From Marinobacter manganoxydans MnI7-9 (GTDB lineage: Bacteria; Pseudomonadota; Gammaproteobacteria; Pseudomonadales; Oleiphilaceae), in the NCBI RefSeq assembly GCF_000235625.1, contig NZ_AGTR01000037.1, positions 1 through 64,000 on the forward strand: a stretch of DNA of 64,000 nt, given 5' to 3'. Under the pieces are notes generated by a model, which saw only the letters and a program-made list of their open reading frames with translations, ran no database searches and was not told the origin of the DNA. The position numbers and the translations under genes are program-made. Below, in pieces: positions 61,195 through 64,000 of this stretch (its first letter is position 1; every line of letters begins with the position of its first letter).

Positions 61195-62004
61195 ATGAGT
61201 AAAAAACGTCGCGAGATTCCCGTATTCGATCACCCGATCATCGAAACCCACTGTCACCTGGATTACCTCAAGGACCGCCCGCTTGAGGAAACCCTGGAGC
61301 AGGCAAAAGGGGTCAATATCGAGAAAGTGATCACCATTGCGGTGTCCCCGGACAACCTTGCCAGAGTACGCGAACTCAGCCAGGTTGCGCCTTGGGTTTA
61401 TGGTACTCAGGGGATCCACCCCCACGATGCTGAAAGCTATTCTGATGACGTGGAAGCCGAAATCCGTGCCCACGCCCGGGACGAGAAGATCGTTGCGGTG
61501 GGCGAGATCGGGCTGGACTATTTTTACGACAACGCCGACCGAGATGTTCAGCGCGAGGTGTTCCGGCGTCAGCTTCAGATCGCCTGCGACACTGATCGGC
61601 CTGTGGTCATCCACAGTCGGGAGGCCGACGAGGACACCATCGAGATCCTTGCCGAGTTTGAGGACACACTCAAACGCCGTGGCGTGATCCACAGCTTCAC
61701 GTCCGGCCCGGGACTTGCCCGGTATGCCCTGGATCAGGGTTGGTGCCTGGGCTTTAACGGCATCACGACATTCAACAAGGCCGAGAATGTACGCGACATC
61801 GTGCGTATGGCTCCGATTGACCAGATCCTTCTGGAAACCGATTCCCCCTTCCTTACCCCGGTACCCTACCGCGGCAAGGAAAACGCACCGTTCTACCTGC
61901 CGTTTGTGGCCGAGAAAATCGCCGAGGTGAAAGAACTGCCCCTTGACGAGGTGATTGGTAAGACTTACGCAAACAGCCTGAGGACGTTTTTCCCCGGCGA
62001 ATGA
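61195..62004 (+). CDS. TatD-family metal-dependent hydrolase
   Basis: TIM-barrel hydrolase, 269 aa. Metal ligands: His pair in IETHCHLDY, Glu in VGEIGLDYFY, His in VVIHSREA and in VIHSFTSG, Asp in LLETDSPFLTPVPYRGKENAP. It is a TatD/YcfH-type DNase or phosphodiesterase; which paralogue is unclear. No strong ribosome site. It overlaps the HD-GYP start by ATGA, so the two are co-transcribed. Confidence 0.88.
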   Translation: MSKKRREIPVFDHPIIETHCHLDYLKDRPLEETLEQAKGVNIEKVITIAVSPDNLARVRELSQVAPWVYGTQGIHPHDAESYSDDVEAEIRAHARDEKIVAVGEIGLDYFYDNADRDVQREVFRRQLQIACDTDRPVVIHSREADEDTIEILAEFEDTLKRRGVIHSFTSGPGLARYALDQGWCLGFNGITTFNKAENVRDIVRMAPIDQILLETDSPFLTPVPYRGKENAPFYLPFVAEKIAEVKELPLDEVIGKTYANSLRTFFPGE

Positions 62005-63209
62005 TCAAACGCGTCCCCATTTCAGCACTCAAGATCGGCATGTACATAACCGACCTGAACAACGACTGGATTCCCCACAACACCCAGCGCAAGCGCGGTG
62101 TGATCAAAAAAGAGGAAACCATCGAGAAAATCCGCCGTATGGGCGTGGAGTTCGTCTATATCGATGCCTCGAAGGGGCTCGATACCCAGGACTCGGAATC
62201 CGCCGCCGAGGTGGATCGTCGGAACGAGTCGGCTCTGCAAAAGGCGGGTGAACTGACGCCCGGCCTGCGGCCCTATGTACCACTTGCCGAAGAAATGGTC
62301 ATCGCCCAGCAAGTCCACAGCCAGGCCCAGGGGCTGGTGGGCGAGTTCATGAATCACGCCAAGGTTGGCGGCGCCATTGATGTGGCCCCCATCCATCAGT
62401 TGGCGGACGAACTGCAAAACTCCGTGCTCAGGAATGCCAACGCACTAAGCTGCCTGGGGCGCATCCGGGAAAAGGACAATTATCTTCTGGAACACTCGGT
62501 AAATCTGAGTGTGTTGATGTCCCTGTTCGGAAACCATCGTGGCCTGTCCTCCGATGTCCTGCATCAGACCATTGTAGGCGCACTTCTCCACGACCTGGGC
62601 AAAATCCTCACACCCGACGAGATACTGCACAAACCCGGCCGCCTGACCCCCGAGGAGTTTGAAGTGATGAAACTCCACGCCCGCCATTCACGGGACATTC
62701 TGGCTACCACAGAGGGCATTGGCGAGCTCACCGTCATCACGGCGGCCCAGCACCACGAACGCCTCGACGGCACAGGCTATCCAGAGGGTCTGAAGGGTGA
62801 TGAGATCTCGGAATACGGTCGCATGGTGGCGATCAGCGATGTATACGATGCCATCACCGCAGACCGGGTCTATCACAAGGGCATGACACCAACACAGGGT
62901 CTGAAGAAGCTTCTGGAGTGGAGCGGCACTCACCTCGATCCCAGTCTGGTCAAACAGTTTATCCGGTGCCTGGGCCTTTACCCGGTGGGTTCGCTGGTGC
63001 TTCTGGAAAGTGGTCGCCTTGGCGTCGTGGTTGAAGCCAATGAAAGTGACCAGAGGCTGCCGACTGTGCGCGTTATGTACCACACCAAATTCCGCATGCC
63101 GATCACAGTAGATACCCTCGATCTCGCGAAACCGGGCACACAGGACCGGATTCTGCGAGCCGTTGATCCGGAAACCTACAAGATTGATGTCAGGAAATCC
63201 CTCGCCTGA
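62001..63209 (+). CDS. HD-GYP domain c-di-GMP phosphodiesterase
   Basis: 402 aa. N-terminal DUF3391 region (MIKRVPISALKIGMYITDL), then HD-GYP with GALLHDLGKIL (HD) and HHERLDGTGYPEGL (GYP), and a C-terminal extension. The motifs are intact (HxxxxD, HHERxDGxGYP), so hydrolysis of c-di-GMP is likely. It overlaps tatD by 4 nt. Convergent with the GGDEF gene. Confidence 0.92.
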   Translation: MIKRVPISALKIGMYITDLNNDWIPHNTQRKRGVIKKEETIEKIRRMGVEFVYIDASKGLDTQDSESAAEVDRRNESALQKAGELTPGLRPYVPLAEEMVIAQQVHSQAQGLVGEFMNHAKVGGAIDVAPIHQLADELQNSVLRNANALSCLGRIREKDNYLLEHSVNLSVLMSLFGNHRGLSSDVLHQTIVGALLHDLGKILTPDEILHKPGRLTPEEFEVMKLHARHSRDILATTEGIGELTVITAAQHHERLDGTGYPEGLKGDEISEYGRMVAISDVYDAITADRVYHKGMTPTQGLKKLLEWSGTHLDPSLVKQFIRCLGLYPVGSLVLLESGRLGVVVEANESDQRLPTVRVMYHTKFRMPITVDTLDLAKPGTQDRILRAVDPETYKIDVRKSLA

Positions 63210-63260
63210 GAACGCTGACAGCCGCGGACAGCTCGGAATAGAGTGGTTCAACAGCTGCTA

Positions 63261-64000
63261 TCAGGAAGATGGATCAGAGAATCGGACATAGCGATTGCGG
63301 CCCCGGTGCTTGGCCTGATACATGGCCTGGTCGGCCTGGCGCAGGAGCTGGTCGCCGTCCAGATCCTCTGCCTGCGGGAACAGCGTGTAGCCGATACTGG
63401 CTGAAACTTCGACGCTGTGATCGGCAACCCAGACAGGTTCTGCCACCCGCGCCAAAAGACGTACCAACAGGGTCTCAAGAGATGCGTCGTCCTGAACATT
63501 CATCACGATGGCCGCAAACTCATCACCACCGAGCCTCGCCAGAGTATCCTCTTGCCGGAGTTCCGAACGCATACGGGCGGCCACCTCGACAAGCAACTGG
63601 TCACCCGCCTCATGACCGAAGGCATCGTTTACCGGCTTGAACTCGTCCAGATCAATATAAACCACCGCCAGTTTGCCGCTCTGACGCCGGGTAAGAGCCA
63701 TGCCTTGCTGCAATCGGTCGGCAAACAGAACCCGGTTAGGCATTCCGGTCAGGGCATCGTAATGGGCCATGATCCGGAGCTTTCTTTCCTGCTCTTTAAG
63801 CCGACTGATGTCACTGAAAATACCGACAAAATGCGAGACTTCGCCATGATCGCCACGAACACTGCTCAGTGTTACCGACAAGGTAATCGGCTCGCCATCA
63901 TTGCGTCTGCTGGAAAACTCTCCGGACCAGAAGCCCTGAGACCGGGCACTGGCGAAAATACCACTGCCTTCCTCCACCGGTAGGGGTGGCAGTCTTCCTA
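63261..64000 (-). CDS. PAS-GGDEF diguanylate cyclase (5' end outside window)
   Basis: Partial: the frame stays open through the right edge, so the N-terminus is missing. Visible are a PAS/PAC part (GFWSGEFSSRRNDGEPITLSV, HFVGIFSDISRLKEQERKLR) and a GGDEF domain (YDALTGMPNRVLFADRLQQG, then RLGGDEFAAIV). The I-site RQED lies five residues before GGDEF, implying product inhibition. The cyclase residues are intact, so the enzyme is probably active. It may be part of a larger sensor with more PAS or membrane regions. Confidence 0.9.
   Translation of the reverse strand, partial: GRLPPLPVEEGSGIFASARSQGFWSGEFSSRRNDGEPITLSVTLSSVRGDHGEVSHFVGIFSDISRLKEQERKLRIMAHYDALTGMPNRVLFADRLQQGMALTRRQSGKLAVVYIDLDEFKPVNDAFGHEAGDQLLVEVAARMRSELRQEDTLARLGGDEFAAIVMNVQDDASLETLLVRLLARVAEPVWVADHSVEVSASIGYTLFPQAEDLDGDQLLRQADQAMYQAKHRGRNRYVRFSDPSS

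Noticed and set aside
1-64000. tRNA or rRNA genes, CRISPR arrays, prophage or defence islands
   Set aside because: I saw no tRNA-like cloverleaf, no regularly spaced direct repeats apart from the IS ends, and no phage or restriction genes. Very divergent ones could escape reading by eye.

Overview
The window reads as chromosome of a marine gammaproteobacterium. The protein set (816-residue FadE, RapA, CysZ, LasT-type SPOUT methyltransferase, ArsJ module, NifJ with a DHOD-like partner, long PstC and PstA) and a GacA-box/Csr-type small RNA fit Marinobacter or a near relative. That placement is inferred from protein resemblance and was not tested by any search. Coding density is high. Almost everything is housekeeping or metabolic, with one fresh insertion sequence and one arsenic-resistance module as the accessory parts.

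Layout. 1-3.2 kb: a complete IS21-family element (istA, istB, 23-bp-periodic ends, 6-bp target duplication) splitting an open frame that ends before a terminator. 3.3-6.1 kb: small hypothetical, exported dienelactone-hydrolase-like protein, PlsC-like acyltransferase, cold-shock protein. 6.1-13.3 kb: crcB, fadE, rapA, cysZ, vanZ-like. 13.26-13.68 kb: no protein, but an apparent CsrB/RsmZ-type regulatory RNA with a GacA/UvrY box. 13.7-19.1 kb: methyltransferase, mnmH, mscS, YbaK-like deacylase, ubiquinone hydroxylase, HIT protein. 19.1-25.0 kb: phosphate operon pstS-pstC-pstA-pstB-phoU with a Pho box. 25.1-30.1 kb: thioesterase, DHOD-like protein and NifJ. 30.2-34.6 kb: DUF3524 glycosyltransferase, MFS, FetAB-like ABC exporter, small outer-membrane protein. 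34.6-38.8 kb: arsenic module arsJ-gapdh-arsC/arsR fusion, divergent from acr3. 38.9-49.5 kb: uppP, uvrD, gabD, histone-deacetylase-like amidohydrolase, thiI, ppnN, cytochrome c, 3-hydroxyisobutyryl-CoA hydrolase-like. 49.5-58.8 kb: ankyrin lipoprotein, tmcA, DUF2237, second UvrD-like helicase, OmpA porin, DUF4124 protein, methyltransferase, lasT. 58.9-64 kb: amino-acid dehydrogenase, PPK2, TatD, HD-GYP and the 3' part of a PAS-GGDEF protein.

The two most interesting items are non-coding. The first is a GGA-rich small RNA (about 235 nt) at 13445-13678 that should titrate CsrA/RsmA. The second is a family of four 110-112 bp elements (19112, 19300, 42027, 58803). Each has 29-bp inverted arms whose sequence is private to that copy, around a conserved 52-54 nt core of two small hairpins with TCCA or TCCC loops. 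Each sits at or just after a stop codon. I know of no described family with this design.

Functional themes: five tRNA/rRNA modification enzymes (MnmH, ThiI, TmcA, LasT, DUF3524), phosphate and polyphosphate handling (Pst/PhoU, PPK2), two routes for arsenate detoxification, c-di-GMP turnover (HD-GYP and GGDEF) and Csr/Gac control.
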